The notes under the pieces are model-generated. The model saw only the letters and a program-made list of their open reading frames with translations, made no database searches and had not been told where the DNA came from. Position numbers and translations under genes: made by a program. A DNA stretch of 64,000 bases from Treponema sp. (GTDB lineage: Bacteria; Spirochaetota; Spirochaetia; Treponematales; Treponemataceae): assembly GCA_016286535.1 (NCBI GenBank), contig JAEESZ010000003.1, positions 1 to 64,000 of the forward strand. The letters run 5' to 3'. Positions 27,062-36,502 of this stretch are shown here, one piece after another; position 1 is the first letter of the stretch; each line of letters opens with the position of its first letter.

Positions 27062-27664
27062 CTAATCTCTCTGCCATCTACCCTGCAGGTTAAAATATTT
27101 TTCTTCAGGATTAAACAAAGGATGTTTCTGATCTTTTTCGCTCAAAAGAGGATTTATACCCTCTGCTACAGATTTCCAGTCGATGGCAATTACCGGGTCA
27201 TTCCACATTAAACCGCCCTCGCCTGTAGGGTCATAAAAGTCAGTACATTTATATGTAAAAACGGCTTCTTCAGAAAGAACATAAAAACCATGGGCAAAGC
27301 CTTCCGGAATGTAAAACATATTCTGCTTTTCGCTGTCCAGAATTACCCCGTAATATTTTCCAAAGGTTTTTGAATCTTTGCGTAAATCTACAGCCACATC
27401 ATAAACTTTGCCGCTCAAGGCACGAACAAGTTTTCCCTGTGGATGCTTTGTCTGAAAGTGCAGGCCCCGCAATACCCCTTTAGTAGATTTTGACTGATTG
27501 TCCTGTACGAATTTCATTGTAAGGCCGGCTGCAAAAAAATCTCTTTCGCTGTAAGTTTCTAAAAAATATCCGCGGGAATCGCCAAAAAGTTTTGGCTGAA
27601 TCTCATAAAGTCCTTCTATCTGACTTCCGTCTTTTAATTTACAGGTATTAAACTCGAATGACAT
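27062..27664 (-). CDS. rfbC: dTDP-4-dehydrorhamnose 3,5-epimerase
   Basis: Third step of dTDP-L-rhamnose synthesis, epimerising C3 and C5 of the 4-keto sugar. A cupin-fold protein of 200 residues: GYFLETYSERDF (about 32-43), FVQDNQSKSTKGVLRGLHFQ (about 52-71, with the catalytic His), YDVAVDLRKDSKTFG, and IPEGFAHGFYVLSE. It starts one base after the rfbA stop with GGGAG upstream. The final reductase gene (rfbD) is not in this window. Confidence 0.94.
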   Translation of the reverse strand: MSFEFNTCKLKDGSQIEGLYEIQPKLFGDSRGYFLETYSERDFFAAGLTMKFVQDNQSKSTKGVLRGLHFQTKHPQGKLVRALSGKVYDVAVDLRKDSKTFGKYYGVILDSEKQNMFYIPEGFAHGFYVLSEEAVFTYKCTDFYDPTGEGGLMWNDPVIAIDWKSVAEGINPLLSEKDQKHPLFNPEEKYFNLQGRWQRD

Positions 27665-27665
27665 A

Positions 27666-28556
27666 TTACTTTATGCTCCCAATTTCTGAATTTGCAATAT
27701 ATTCCAGATAGCGGCCATATTCTGTTTTATAGCCCTTAGCAAGATTTAATACCTCATCTTTACTAATCCAGCCCTTTCTGTAAGCAATTTCTTCTATACA
27801 ACTAACATACATGCCCTGTCTTTTTTGAATTGTAGCAATAAAATTACTTGCTTCAAGAAGACCGTCATAAGTTCCTGTATCAAGCCAGGCCATACCACGT
27901 CCTAAAAGCTCTACAGAAAGCTGATTACGGTTAAGATATTCGTTATTTACAGAAGTGATTTCTATTTCGCCACGGGCAGAAGGTTTTACATTTGCCGCAA
28001 TATCTACTACAGAATTTGTGTAGAAATAGAGGCCTGGAACGGCGTAATTAGATTTTGGCTGAGCAGGTTTTTCTTCTATTCCAAGTACCCTGCCTTCTTT
28101 ATTAAACTCAACAACGCCATAGGCGGTAGGATCTTTTACAAAATAGCCGAAGATTACACTGCGTTTTTCTTCTTCTACAATCTTACGGGCTTTCTGAAGA
28201 GTTGCAGTAAAACTTTGTCCGTAAAAAATATTATCTCCAAGAACAAGGGCAACATCATCACTTCCAATAAAGTCTTTTCCAATTATAAAAGCATCTGCAA
28301 GACCGCGGGGAGAATCCTGTACAGCATATTCAAAATGCATTCCAAGCCAGTGACCATCGCCAAAAAGTTCTTTAAAAGATGAAATATCGCGTGGGGTAGA
28401 AATAATCAGGACATCCTTAATTCCAGCCAGCATAAGGCAAGATAAAGGATAATAAACCATAGGTTTATCGTAAAGAGGAAGAATCTGTTTAGAAACAGCT
28501 TTTGTAATAGGATAAAGTCTGGTTCCGCTGCCGCCTGCTAAAATGATACCTTTCAA
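27666..28556 (-). CDS. rfbA: Glucose-1-phosphate thymidylyltransferase
   Basis: Makes dTDP-glucose from dTTP and glucose-1-phosphate, the entry step of the dTDP-sugar pathway. [17 protein letters not shown] is the nucleotide-binding start; [16 protein letters not shown] and [11 protein letters not shown] (metal Asp) follow; 296 residues is the standard length. The start codon is TTG at 28556, placed four bases after a very strong GGAGGGG; no ATG is available nearby. It is the first gene of the rfbACB-wzz-MCP-wecA run. An 18-bp palindrome just below the -10 region may control it. Confidence 0.95.
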   Translation of the reverse strand: MKGIILAGGSGTRLYPITKAVSKQILPLYDKPMVYYPLSCLMLAGIKDVLIISTPRDISSFKELFGDGHWLGMHFEYAVQDSPRGLADAFIIGKDFIGSDDVALVLGDNIFYGQSFTATLQKARKIVEEEKRSVIFGYFVKDPTAYGVVEFNKEGRVLGIEEKPAQPKSNYAVPGLYFYTNSVVDIAANVKPSARGEIEITSVNNEYLNRNQLSVELLGRGMAWLDTGTYDGLLEASNFIATIQKRQGMYVSCIEEIAYRKGWISKDEVLNLAKGYKTEYGRYLEYIANSEIGSIK

Positions 28557-28582
28557 AGCACCCCTCCATTCTTACTAAATAA

Positions 28583-28606
28583 ATATGATAAATATCATAT
28601 ATTATA
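28583..28606 (-). promoter_or_regulatory. -10 element and palindromic operator-like site of rfbA
   Basis: On the minus strand a TATAAT (28601-28606) is followed immediately by a perfect 8-bp inverted repeat, ATATGATA and TATCATAT around a 2-base centre (28583-28600). The palindrome would cover the transcription start of the rfbACB operon, the classic position for a repressor site. The -35 region is poor, which fits a regulated promoter. No regulator gene for it is evident in the window. Confidence 0.5.
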
Positions 28607-28654
28607 ACAAAAAATAAAAGAAAATACCATAAATTACCCTAAAAAAGCATTTTT

Positions 28655-31351
28655 CTATTCTTCAAGCAGGTACCAGAGGCAGCCTTCATCGTTATACAGG
28701 GTAAGATTGTCTTTTAAGCCCCCTTTTAACTCCCCTTTAAAATCTCCCTTCCGGCCGTCTGCAAGAATTTTATAAAGACTGCCTTTTGAAAGCTTTGTCT
28801 TTATCTGTCCGTAAGAGCCCAGAGCAAGTGCCTTCTGCCCATTTTCTGTATAGGAAGAGGTAAGCTTTACATCGTCCAGAGTTCTAAGATTCTTTGCTTT
28901 CTTACCTTCGTCCCGGCCAGAGGCAGGAAGAGGACTTCCGTACTCCCTGAGTTTTTCGCCGCTGTTTCCACTCCAGCTGGAAGAAAAGATTATCCACTTT
29001 CCGCCACCTTTTCCCCCAACTTTTTCTGCATTTTTTACAGCACAGAAGCTTGCAAAATCCTGACCCGGAAGAATAGCGATTTCTGAATTAAGAGGGATTC
29101 CTTCGGCCTGGAAAAGGTCGGTGGAGTTTTGAGGAAGGCTTACGCTTACAAAAACATCCTTATTAGTGAATATAAAATAGCCCTTCTGAGTGTTCCAGTA
29201 TAATTGTGATTTTTCTTTCCGGCTGGTCTGTCCGGCCCCTTCCTCGCCACCTGTAACGGCGGCAGCCCCGCTTGGATTTTCTGCCACGCTTTGCTTTCCT
29301 GCACCGGCAGCAGCCTGGTCAAAATCCAGAATTCCTCCCAGCTGATACTTAAAGGCATCTTCCCTCCTGCAGCCAAAGCCCTCTACAGGAGTAACATTCC
29401 AGGTCATTCCAATTTTAGAAATTACTTCTACTTCTTTTTCAAGACTTACATTGTAACTGCGTTTTTCTTCAAAAGGTTCTATTAAAAATTCGCGGAAAAT
29501 CTTAGCAGCCATTGGGAGGGCAGCAATCTTTGCAGGATTTGAATCCTGATCAAAGTAACCGTTAATTCTTGCAGTATCCGGATTTTTTTGCGAAACATCA
29601 TAGCAGAATGTATAGATGCAGTCCCAGTCCTGAAGACTTGCAAATACAGAAAGCATTGGAAGCATTTCTGAAGAAAACTGATTTGGGTAAGGGTGATCAT
29701 ATTCTGTAACCGAAAAGACTTTTCCATAAATTCTTGAGGCAGCAAGTTCTGTAAGCGTTCCACCGTCTTCTGCTTTTAGAAGACTTCTGTTTTTTACATA
29801 AAAATCTGAAGCATTCCAACTGTCATTAGGAAAAGAAGGATGATTCCAGTAAGCATGATTATCTATGACATCAAAAATTGCTGCAGAAGAAATTGAATCG
29901 CAGGTTATGGTTGTTCCAAAGGTATGAGCCTTTATGGCAAGATCTTTTTTAAGATAGTCATTCATCTTCTTCCAGTAATCAGCATCAATTTCCCGCATAA
30001 AATCTACTATAAGATATCTAAGTTCAAGCGGAAGTCTCTTAAAATCTTCTATGCCCGGAAAATCTACATATTTTCCCTTCTGTCCGATTGTAATCAACTC
30101 TCCACCCTTACAAAGACTGATGTCCTTAAAATCAAAAGTTATGCCCTTTTTAAGGCCCATATCACCAAAAGTCAGGCGGGGCATATCATCATCTACAGAG
30201 GCCAGGAAAGTAAAAGTGTATTCCTTCCATTCTTTTCCAACCTCAAATTTTTTAGAAAAACCTAAATCTTTCCAGGGACTATGATTCATCATTACAGAGG
30301 CAGAAACTGTACTTTCTGCAGAGGCCCTGGCCTTAAATTTTATTGTGTAAAGCTGATTTTCTTCTGTTGCAAAATCAAAATAATCCAGCTGAATATGCCA
30401 GCCCTGCTTTCCATTTTCCAGCACTTTTATTTTTGAATTAAAGGCTGTGCTGGTAAAATCAGCCTTAGCCCCTTCGTATTGCTCAAGATTAACTTTTCCA
30501 GAAAGCAGATTGCTGCTAAGTTTATTACTCTTATTGTAGCTTGCATTTAATTTCTGGTAGGAAAGATCTTTTTTATTCAGATAATCAGTCCACTTTTGTA
30601 AAAGTCCTTCCTTCAGGTTTTCAGGATAGCGGTCCAGAGCCCCGTCAAAATAACCTTTAAGCATGGAATTTTCGTTATTAATTTCTACAAAAATTACAGC
30701 AGGATCTTCTGCATAGGACAGACCTGTATAAGGATTTTTGTGGGTAAGAATTTTTTCTGCATATTTTTTCTGGTCTTCCACTCCCCTCTGGTCCCAAAAT
30801 CCAAAAAGATGACGGTCCTTCCAGTCTTTTACGGAATTTAACTGGGCAGGAAGCTTGTCTGACACTGCAACGCTGCGCCCGGTAAGGAGATTTATATTTG
30901 AATATATGCCCCGCTTTTTAAGTTCATAAAAGAATAAATCAAAGCGGTCAAATGCACTTTCATCAAAAACATATTTTCCATTTGAATTACGCTTAAAAAA
31001 GCAGTGAGCCCAGGAAGAATCTGTGTGATGAAAACGAACACAGTTTATTCCCTGGTTTGCCAGAACTTCGGCCCAGTAGGCGGCATCTTCTTTTTGTGGA
31101 AAAGCAGATAGATTTGTTCCAAAAATTCTTATTCTCTTTCCATTTGAATAAAGATGCCCGTCCTGTCCAATCACTACCCTCTGACTTTCATCAACAGGCT
31201 TATTCATATAAGAAACATCAAAGTCGCTGCCTTTTTTTGCCCTTGCAGTAAAAGAGAATGGTGAAAAATCTGAAGAAAAGTCTGCGGCAAAAGCTGCAGA
31301 AAGCCCCGTCAAAAATAAAATACCTGTATAAAAAAGTCTGATCTTATTCAT
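28655..31351 (-). CDS. Secreted clan-A glycoside hydrolase with internal CBM-like domain
   Basis: An exported hydrolase of about 898 residues. I start it at the ATG at 31351, which gives a clean Sec signal ending AAFA; an upstream ATG at 31369 adds six residues. The barrel begins with RIRIFGTNLSAFP and NCVRFHH; VEINNENS (near residue 224) carries the likely acid/base Glu and VTEYDHPYP (near 550) the nucleophile, as in GH5-like enzymes. A beta-sandwich resembling CBM4/9 interrupts the barrel (about 280-420). Near residues 670-710 is a GC-rich Gly/Ala/Glu linker. The glycan target is unknown. The upstream lipoprotein gene ends 26 bases before this ATG; TATAAT lies six bases before it. Confidence 0.72.
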   Translation of the reverse strand: MNKIRLFYTGILFLTGLSAAFAADFSSDFSPFSFTARAKKGSDFDVSYMNKPVDESQRVVIGQDGHLYSNGKRIRIFGTNLSAFPQKEDAAYWAEVLANQGINCVRFHHTDSSWAHCFFKRNSNGKYVFDESAFDRFDLFFYELKKRGIYSNINLLTGRSVAVSDKLPAQLNSVKDWKDRHLFGFWDQRGVEDQKKYAEKILTHKNPYTGLSYAEDPAVIFVEINNENSMLKGYFDGALDRYPENLKEGLLQKWTDYLNKKDLSYQKLNASYNKSNKLSSNLLSGKVNLEQYEGAKADFTSTAFNSKIKVLENGKQGWHIQLDYFDFATEENQLYTIKFKARASAESTVSASVMMNHSPWKDLGFSKKFEVGKEWKEYTFTFLASVDDDMPRLTFGDMGLKKGITFDFKDISLCKGGELITIGQKGKYVDFPGIEDFKRLPLELRYLIVDFMREIDADYWKKMNDYLKKDLAIKAHTFGTTITCDSISSAAIFDVIDNHAYWNHPSFPNDSWNASDFYVKNRSLLKAEDGGTLTELAASRIYGKVFSVTEYDHPYPNQFSSEMLPMLSVFASLQDWDCIYTFCYDVSQKNPDTARINGYFDQDSNPAKIAALPMAAKIFREFLIEPFEEKRSYNVSLEKEVEVISKIGMTWNVTPVEGFGCRREDAFKYQLGGILDFDQAAAGAGKQSVAENPSGAAAVTGGEEGAGQTSRKEKSQLYWNTQKGYFIFTNKDVFVSVSLPQNSTDLFQAEGIPLNSEIAILPGQDFASFCAVKNAEKVGGKGGGKWIIFSSSWSGNSGEKLREYGSPLPASGRDEGKKAKNLRTLDDVKLTSSYTENGQKALALGSYGQIKTKLSKGSLYKILADGRKGDFKGELKGGLKDNLTLYNDEGCLWYLLEE

Positions 31352-31377
31352 ACAGGTATTATAACCCATAATTTGAA

Positions 31378-32538
31378 TTATTTGGGATTAATTGTCATGG
31401 TAGAGTAGTCCATAACATAAGTGTAAGGAGCTTTTTGCCAGGTATCTAAGTCAAAATATGTATAAGAGTCGTTGCCGTACATAAAATATATACGACTGTC
31501 TCTCAGCCATTTGTTTTCTGTAGCCCAGATATCAATGCGGTCACTAACGCGCTCTACTTCGAGAGTGTCTAAATTAATTTCATATACCCATACAGCAAAA
31601 TGACCTGTTTCTATACTTTCACCAAAATGAACCGCATACATATTAGACTTGTAAATGAAACAGCATGTAAAATGACCATAGTTAGCCTTATCACCTACAT
31701 AGATATCCTTTTTAAGTAATAAACCTCCTGATACCACATCATAAATAAAAAGTGAATCATAGTTTCTATCAGAACCAGAAGCAGACATATATAACTTACC
31801 ATTCTTCTCTGCTAAAATTGTATCAGTACCATACCCTTTAAACTCTAGGAATTCATTATAATTTTTATTTGTTACATCTATTTTTCCAACGTGTGTATTA
31901 TATGATGTATTATCTTCAAAACATATCCATAAATCTCCATTTTCATTTTCCAAAGGATGATCAATATTTACGTCTGCATCAATTAAAAACTTATCTTCTA
32001 AAAGTTTTCCCTGTTTTGCATCAAAAAAGTAGCAGGCTGTCATAGGGTATTTTTCTCTGTAATCCCACAAAATTGCAGTTTCACCCTTTAAGAAGCAGGG
32101 CTCTATATAACTGAATACATCACTTGTGTCGTAAATTGTTACCTTGTTTGAATCAGGACTTATACAGCCTACAACTCCGCCATAAGATGATGAATAGTAT
32201 TTTTTTGGTGATGTACCTAATTCTATAGCTCTTTTCATTACAGAACCAGGATTACTTGGATAATAAACCCAGTCAAAAATTGTATTTGTCTCCCAGTCTA
32301 TTACTACAAAAACATTTCCTCTGTTATAAGATACTCCGTCCAAGCAGGGAAGGCCTAAAAAGGTCTTCTCCCACATAACATCAGCAATTATAACAAGCGG
32401 GTCATTTAAATGTTCAAAGTTTTTAATAGTTGTCTTGCCGGTTACCTTTCCGTCGTCCCAGTAAGGTATGCAGGAAATAAATAGTAAAACGTTTAATGAT
32501 AAGGTTAAAATAAAAAAGCCTTTGATTTTGTGATTCAT
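31378..32538 (-). CDS. Lipoprotein, beta-propeller-like
   Basis: A 386-residue predicted lipoprotein (lipobox FISC, Cys23) that I do not recognise by family. From residue 60 on it consists of short repeated strands with aromatic and Asp/Gly turns (for example NVFVVIDWETNTIFDW, KLYMSASGSDRNYDSLFIYD, FAVWVYEINLDTLEVERV), the look of a six- or seven-bladed propeller. It may bind glycans or assist the secreted hydrolase encoded immediately downstream. It has a good minus-strand promoter at 32577-32605 and a GGGAA ribosome site. Confidence 0.7.
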   Translation of the reverse strand: MNHKIKGFFILTLSLNVLLFISCIPYWDDGKVTGKTTIKNFEHLNDPLVIIADVMWEKTFLGLPCLDGVSYNRGNVFVVIDWETNTIFDWVYYPSNPGSVMKRAIELGTSPKKYYSSSYGGVVGCISPDSNKVTIYDTSDVFSYIEPCFLKGETAILWDYREKYPMTACYFFDAKQGKLLEDKFLIDADVNIDHPLENENGDLWICFEDNTSYNTHVGKIDVTNKNYNEFLEFKGYGTDTILAEKNGKLYMSASGSDRNYDSLFIYDVVSGGLLLKKDIYVGDKANYGHFTCCFIYKSNMYAVHFGESIETGHFAVWVYEINLDTLEVERVSDRIDIWATENKWLRDSRIYFMYGNDSYTYFDLDTWQKAPYTYVMDYSTMTINPK

Positions 32539-32576
32539 AAATAATTCCCGTGTTTTTAAATATAATATTTTGTTAT

Positions 32577-32605
32577 ATTTTATCCTGCAATTTATAAGCT
32601 GTCAA
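32577..32605 (-). promoter_or_regulatory. Sigma-70 type promoter of the 31378 lipoprotein gene
   Basis: On the minus strand TTGACA (32600-32605) and TAAAAT (32577-32582) are 17 bases apart, giving a leader of about 32 bases before the ATG at 32538. It is divergent from the SRP RNA promoter starting at 32626. Confidence 0.75.
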
Positions 32606-32625
32606 CAAAAGCTCCTTCCCTCCAT

Positions 32626-32654
32626 TTGACAAAGCCACCTCTTTACTGTAAATT
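32626..32654 (+). promoter_or_regulatory. Promoter of the SRP RNA gene
   Basis: TTGACA at 32626-32631 is followed after 17 bases by TAAATT (32649-32654). Transcription would begin about 32661-32664, matching the 5' end of the RNA inferred from pairing. Confidence 0.65.
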
Positions 32655-32663
32655 AATTTTATT

Positions 32664-32760
32664 GGGTCAGATGCCTTTCAAGTGTCTATCGCAAAACCCC
32701 GCCAGAGGAGGAATCCAGCAACGGTATGCGCTTAGAGCTGTGCTTAGGATTATCTGGCCC
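32664..32760 (+). ncRNA. ffs: Signal recognition particle RNA (4.5S type) with terminator
   Basis: Small bacterial SRP RNA, partner of Ffh in co-translational targeting. The 5' end GGGTCAGAT pairs with ATCTGGCCC at the 3' end. The centre carries the conserved helix-8 apex: GGA closing a GGAA tetraloop and TCC, followed by AGCA, with CCGCCAG on the 5' side and ACGG on the 3' side. At about 97 bases it is the short form without an Alu domain. Eight T residues (32761-32768) follow the closing stem and end the transcript. Within the 311-base gap between coding genes (32539-32849) this RNA, the two promoters and the start region of the GH2 gene account for most of the sequence. Confidence 0.9.
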
Positions 32761-32849
32761 TTTTTTTTACTTAAAAAGTATATTTTTTTAATAAAATTTA
32801 ATAGATTTTTACCTTTAAAATCTTCTGCAATGAGTTATACTGTACAATT

Positions 32850-35800
32850 ATGACAACTTTATTTAACGATAAGTGGCAGTTTGCAGAACTTCCTTTAGAT
32901 TATGATTCAATGTTTAAGGACGGAAATCCCGTACTTTTTAATCCTCAGCAGTTTTTAGACAAGGCCGGCTCTCTTTCTTACAAAAGCGTAACTCTTCCAC
33001 ACGACTGGATGATTGGCCATGTAAATGATTTGTACAAAAACAGCGTTGGCTTTTATAAAAAATCCTTCACTCTTACCGGCGAAGAAGTTTCGCACAGAAG
33101 AAATGCTATCCGCTTTGAAGGCGTTTACATGAACTGCGGCATCTGGGTAAACGGTTCCCTGGCCGGCGAATGGAAATACGGCTATTCAACCTTTGAATTT
33201 GATATTTCTAATTTTGTAAAGGAAGGTCAGAACGAAATTATCGTTATAGTTGTTTACCAGAACTGCAACACCCGCTGGTATTCAGGTGCCGGAATCTTCC
33301 GCGATGTTACATACATCAACACTCCCCTTACCCACCTTCCAACCGACGGTCTTTATATTTGTGCAAAACCTGCATCAAAAGACCTTGCAGAACTCATAAA
33401 TAACGGTGATGAACTTTCCGAATGTTTATGGAATACTAAGATTTACGTTGAAGTTGCAGGCCCTGTAAATGGTCATAAGGTAAGAACCACAATAAAGGAT
33501 AAGGATGGAAAGGATTTTATTTCATCTGCAGAACCTGTTCATCCCCTTCCTCTTGCAGAAGATGAAGCAGAGCGCCTGCACAAGAATCTTCCTTCTCTTG
33601 AAAAATATCAGATTTCAAAAGCTTACGAAGAGCTTACCGTAACAAATCCTGAACTCTGGGATTTAGAAAATCCTTATGTTTACACTGTATGCGTAGAACT
33701 TTTAGACGATAAAGAAAATGTTATAGATTCCCTTTCTCAAAACTTTGGTTTTAAGCTTGCACTTTTTGATGCAAACAAAGGCTTCTTTTTAAACGGAAAT
33801 CACGTAAAGCTTTTTGGTGCCTGCCAGCACCACGATCTTGGTGCTCTTGGTTCAGCTTTTGATAAAAACGCCCTGCGCCGTCAGTTCTTAAAGCTTAAGG
33901 AGATGGGAGTTAATGCCATAAGATGTTCTCACAATCCTCCTCCAAAAGCCTGGATGGATTTATGTGATGAATTAGGAATTTTAGTTGATGACGAAGCCTT
34001 TGATATGTGGGAAAAACCAAAAACTCAGTTTGACTACGGTAACTATTTTAATGACTGGTGCGAAAAAGATGTTGCCAGTTGGGTTCGTAAAGACAGAAAT
34101 CACCCTTCCCTCATAATGTGGTCTATTGGAAACGAGATTTATGATACCCACATGGGAAACGGTTTTGAAATTACCAAAAAACTTTACCAGTATGTTGTCC
34201 AGAATGATTTCTGGCGGGTTGCTCCTATAACAATTGCCTCAAACTATATGATGACAGAAGGTGCCGAACACTGCGCTACAGAAATTGACACAGTCGGCTA
34301 CAACTATCTGGAACGCCTTTATAATGAACATCATAAAAAATATCCTGAATGGAAAATCTATGGTTCAGAAACCGGTTCTACCGTTCAAAGCCGCGGCATC
34401 TACCACTTCCCGGACAGCCTTAAGCTGGTAACCTTCAGCGACGGCCAGTGTTCAACTCTTGGAAACTGTACAACTCCATGGGGCTGCGCAAACACCCAGA
34501 CCGTAATTGCAAATGACCGCGACTGTCCTTTCTCTGCCGGACAATTTATCTGGACCGGCTGGGACTACATTGGAGAACCAACTCCTTACCACTCAAAGTC
34601 ATCTTTCTTTGGTCAGATTGATACTGCAGGTTTCCCAAAAGATACCTTCTATTTATATAAATCTGAATGGGCAGGAAAAAAGGCTGCTCCATTTGTTCAC
34701 CTTCTTCCTTACTTGGACTGGAATGAAGGCCAGATGATTGACGTTAAAGCCTACACCAACGCAGATGAAGTTGAGCTTTTCTTTAACGACAAATCACTTG
34801 GAAAACATAAAATCGATCACACAAAAGATGCAGAACCTTTTGGCCACTGGCAGTTGGAATACCACAAGGGAGAAATTAAAGCCCTTGCTTACGATTCTCA
34901 GGGAAAGGTTATTGCCAGCGACTCAAAACGCTCTTTTGAAGATCCTGCCGTAATTGTAATGGAACCTGAAAAAGAAGATTACGATAATCTTTTCTTTATT
35001 GAATTAAAACTTGCCGATAAAAACGGAACTCTTGTAGAAAATGCCCGCAACTACATCACCTTTAATGTAACCGGCGATGCAGAACTTCTTGGCATGGATA
35101 ACGGAGATTCTACCGACTACGAAGAATATACTGCCGAAGGCGGAAAAACCCACACAAGAAGACTTTTTTCTAACAGACTTATTGCCATTGTACGTGCAAA
35201 GAAAAGCGAAAAAGGAATCGGAAGCTTTGTGATTACTGCCGCAAGTAAAGACTTACCAAATGTTTCTTTGAAATATGACGGTAAAGAAGGCAAATGGGTA
35301 GAAGCTGCTCCTTACAATGCAATTCACGCCGTAGAAGATTTTGTTCCTGTTAGAAAAATTGAACTGATTGCAGAAGGCTCTACAAAACTCAGTAAAGACT
35401 GCAAAGAAGTAAAAATTAAGGCAAAGGTCCTTCCGGAAAACGCCACAATCAAGGAAATCAACTGGAATCCGGTTTTAAAAGAATGCGTTGCAAGCAACAG
35501 CATTACAGTTGAGATTGAAGGCCAGGAAGGAAAGGTCAGCAAGACTGCCCTTGTAAATGCCAGGGTAACTGCAGTCGGGGACGGAGAATGTATTTTACGC
35601 TGTACTGCAACAAACGGTTCAAACTTAGACCAGGTAATAAGTGACTTACCATTTACCGTTAGCGGAATGGGAAATCCTAATGTTAATCCATATCAGCTGG
35701 TAGAGGCCTGCCGCTTTAATGATTATGATTCGGGCTCGGGAACAGAAAAAGAAAAACCTGAGCTTTCTCTGGAAAGCGGTATTTCTACCCGAAAGAGCGG

Positions 35801-36500
35801 CCCAACCTGGATTACATTTGAAAAGGTTGAATTCGGCGCAGACGGGGCAGACTCAATCCATATTCCGGTATTCAGCCACGCTACTGAACTTCCTGTTGAA
35901 GTATGGAGGGGAAGACCAGGCAAAGGTACCGACTGGAATGGAAGCAAAGATGCGGAAGGGGGACTTGAACAGGGCGAATGTCTTGGAAAGTTCACCTACA
36001 AACATGAATCTATCTATAATGTTTACTCAGAAAATGTCTTTACCCTTAGCCGCCGTCTTTTTGGCGTAGAAACAATTTCTATTGTTCTTCCGGACGGAAT
36101 CTACTTCCACGGTTTCTATTTTGATAAGACTCCTAAGGCCTTTGCAAAACTTCGTGCCCTGGACGCAGACGTAATTGCCGGAGATTCCTTTACAAAGACT
36201 GCAGAAAATGTTGAAGGCATTGGAAACAATGTAAACCTGGATTTTTCTAATATGAACTTTGGAAGCAGCCAGGCAAAGAAACTGGTAATCTGCGGTAAGA
36301 GTAATACAGAGAACAACACCATTAACGTTAAGTTCTTTGGTGCAGACGGCTCAAGTTCAACAAGTGTAATTGAATTTACACATACTGATGATTACGAAGA
36401 AAAGACCTTTGAAATTCCGCCTGTAACAGGAGATCAAAAGATTAGTTTTGTCTTCCTGCCAGGCTGTAATTTTGATTTCAAATGGTTCAGATTTGAATAG
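32850..36500 (+). CDS. Large GH2 family glycoside hydrolase (beta-galactosidase-like)
   Basis: A 1216-residue GH2 enzyme. The sugar-binding domain (about 1-170) includes LPHDWM and RFEGVYMNCGIWVNG; the barrel starts near 310 with FFLNGNHVKLFG and CSHNPPP. IMWSIGNE carries the acid/base Glu near 427 and YGSETGS the nucleophile near 505. Additional C-terminal parts include a Big2-like immunoglobulin domain (about 830-940) and terminal beta-sandwiches. No signal peptide is seen at the ATG, so it may act in the cytoplasm even though its accessory domains look extracellular. There is no Shine-Dalgarno; TACTGT lies six bases and TATACT eight bases before the ATG. The exact substrate is uncertain. 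Confidence 0.9.
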   Translation: MTTLFNDKWQFAELPLDYDSMFKDGNPVLFNPQQFLDKAGSLSYKSVTLPHDWMIGHVNDLYKNSVGFYKKSFTLTGEEVSHRRNAIRFEGVYMNCGIWVNGSLAGEWKYGYSTFEFDISNFVKEGQNEIIVIVVYQNCNTRWYSGAGIFRDVTYINTPLTHLPTDGLYICAKPASKDLAELINNGDELSECLWNTKIYVEVAGPVNGHKVRTTIKDKDGKDFISSAEPVHPLPLAEDEAERLHKNLPSLEKYQISKAYEELTVTNPELWDLENPYVYTVCVELLDDKENVIDSLSQNFGFKLALFDANKGFFLNGNHVKLFGACQHHDLGALGSAFDKNALRRQFLKLKEMGVNAIRCSHNPPPKAWMDLCDELGILVDDEAFDMWEKPKTQFDYGNYFNDWCEKDVASWVRKDRNHPSLIMWSIGNEIYDTHMGNGFEITKKLYQYVVQNDFWRVAPITIASNYMMTEGAEHCATEIDTVGYNYLERLYNEHHKKYPEWKIYGSETGSTVQSRGIYHFPDSLKLVTFSDGQCSTLGNCTTPWGCANTQTVIANDRDCPFSAGQFIWTGWDYIGEPTPYHSKSSFFGQIDTAGFPKDTFYLYKSEWAGKKAAPFVHLLPYLDWNEGQMIDVKAYTNADEVELFFNDKSLGKHKIDHTKDAEPFGHWQLEYHKGEIKALAYDSQGKVIASDSKRSFEDPAVIVMEPEKEDYDNLFFIELKLADKNGTLVENARNYITFNVTGDAELLGMDNGDSTDYEEYTAEGGKTHTRRLFSNRLIAIVRAKKSEKGIGSFVITAASKDLPNVSLKYDGKEGKWVEAAPYNAIHAVEDFVPVRKIELIAEGSTKLSKDCKEVKIKAKVLPENATIKEINWNPVLKECVASNSITVEIEGQEGKVSKTALVNARVTAVGDGECILRCTATNGSNLDQVISDLPFTVSGMGNPNVNPYQLVEACRFNDYDSGSGTEKEKPELSLESGISTRKSGPTWITFEKVEFGADGADSIHIPVFSHATELPVEVWRGRPGKGTDWNGSKDAEGGLEQGECLGKFTYKHESIYNVYSENVFTLSRRLFGVETISIVLPDGIYFHGFYFDKTPKAFAKLRALDADVIAGDSFTKTAENVEGIGNNVNLDFSNMNFGSSQAKKLVICGKSNTENNTINVKFFGADGSSSTSVIEFTHTDDYEEKTFEIPPVTGDQKISFVFLPGCNFDFKWFRFE

Positions 36501-36502
36501 AA

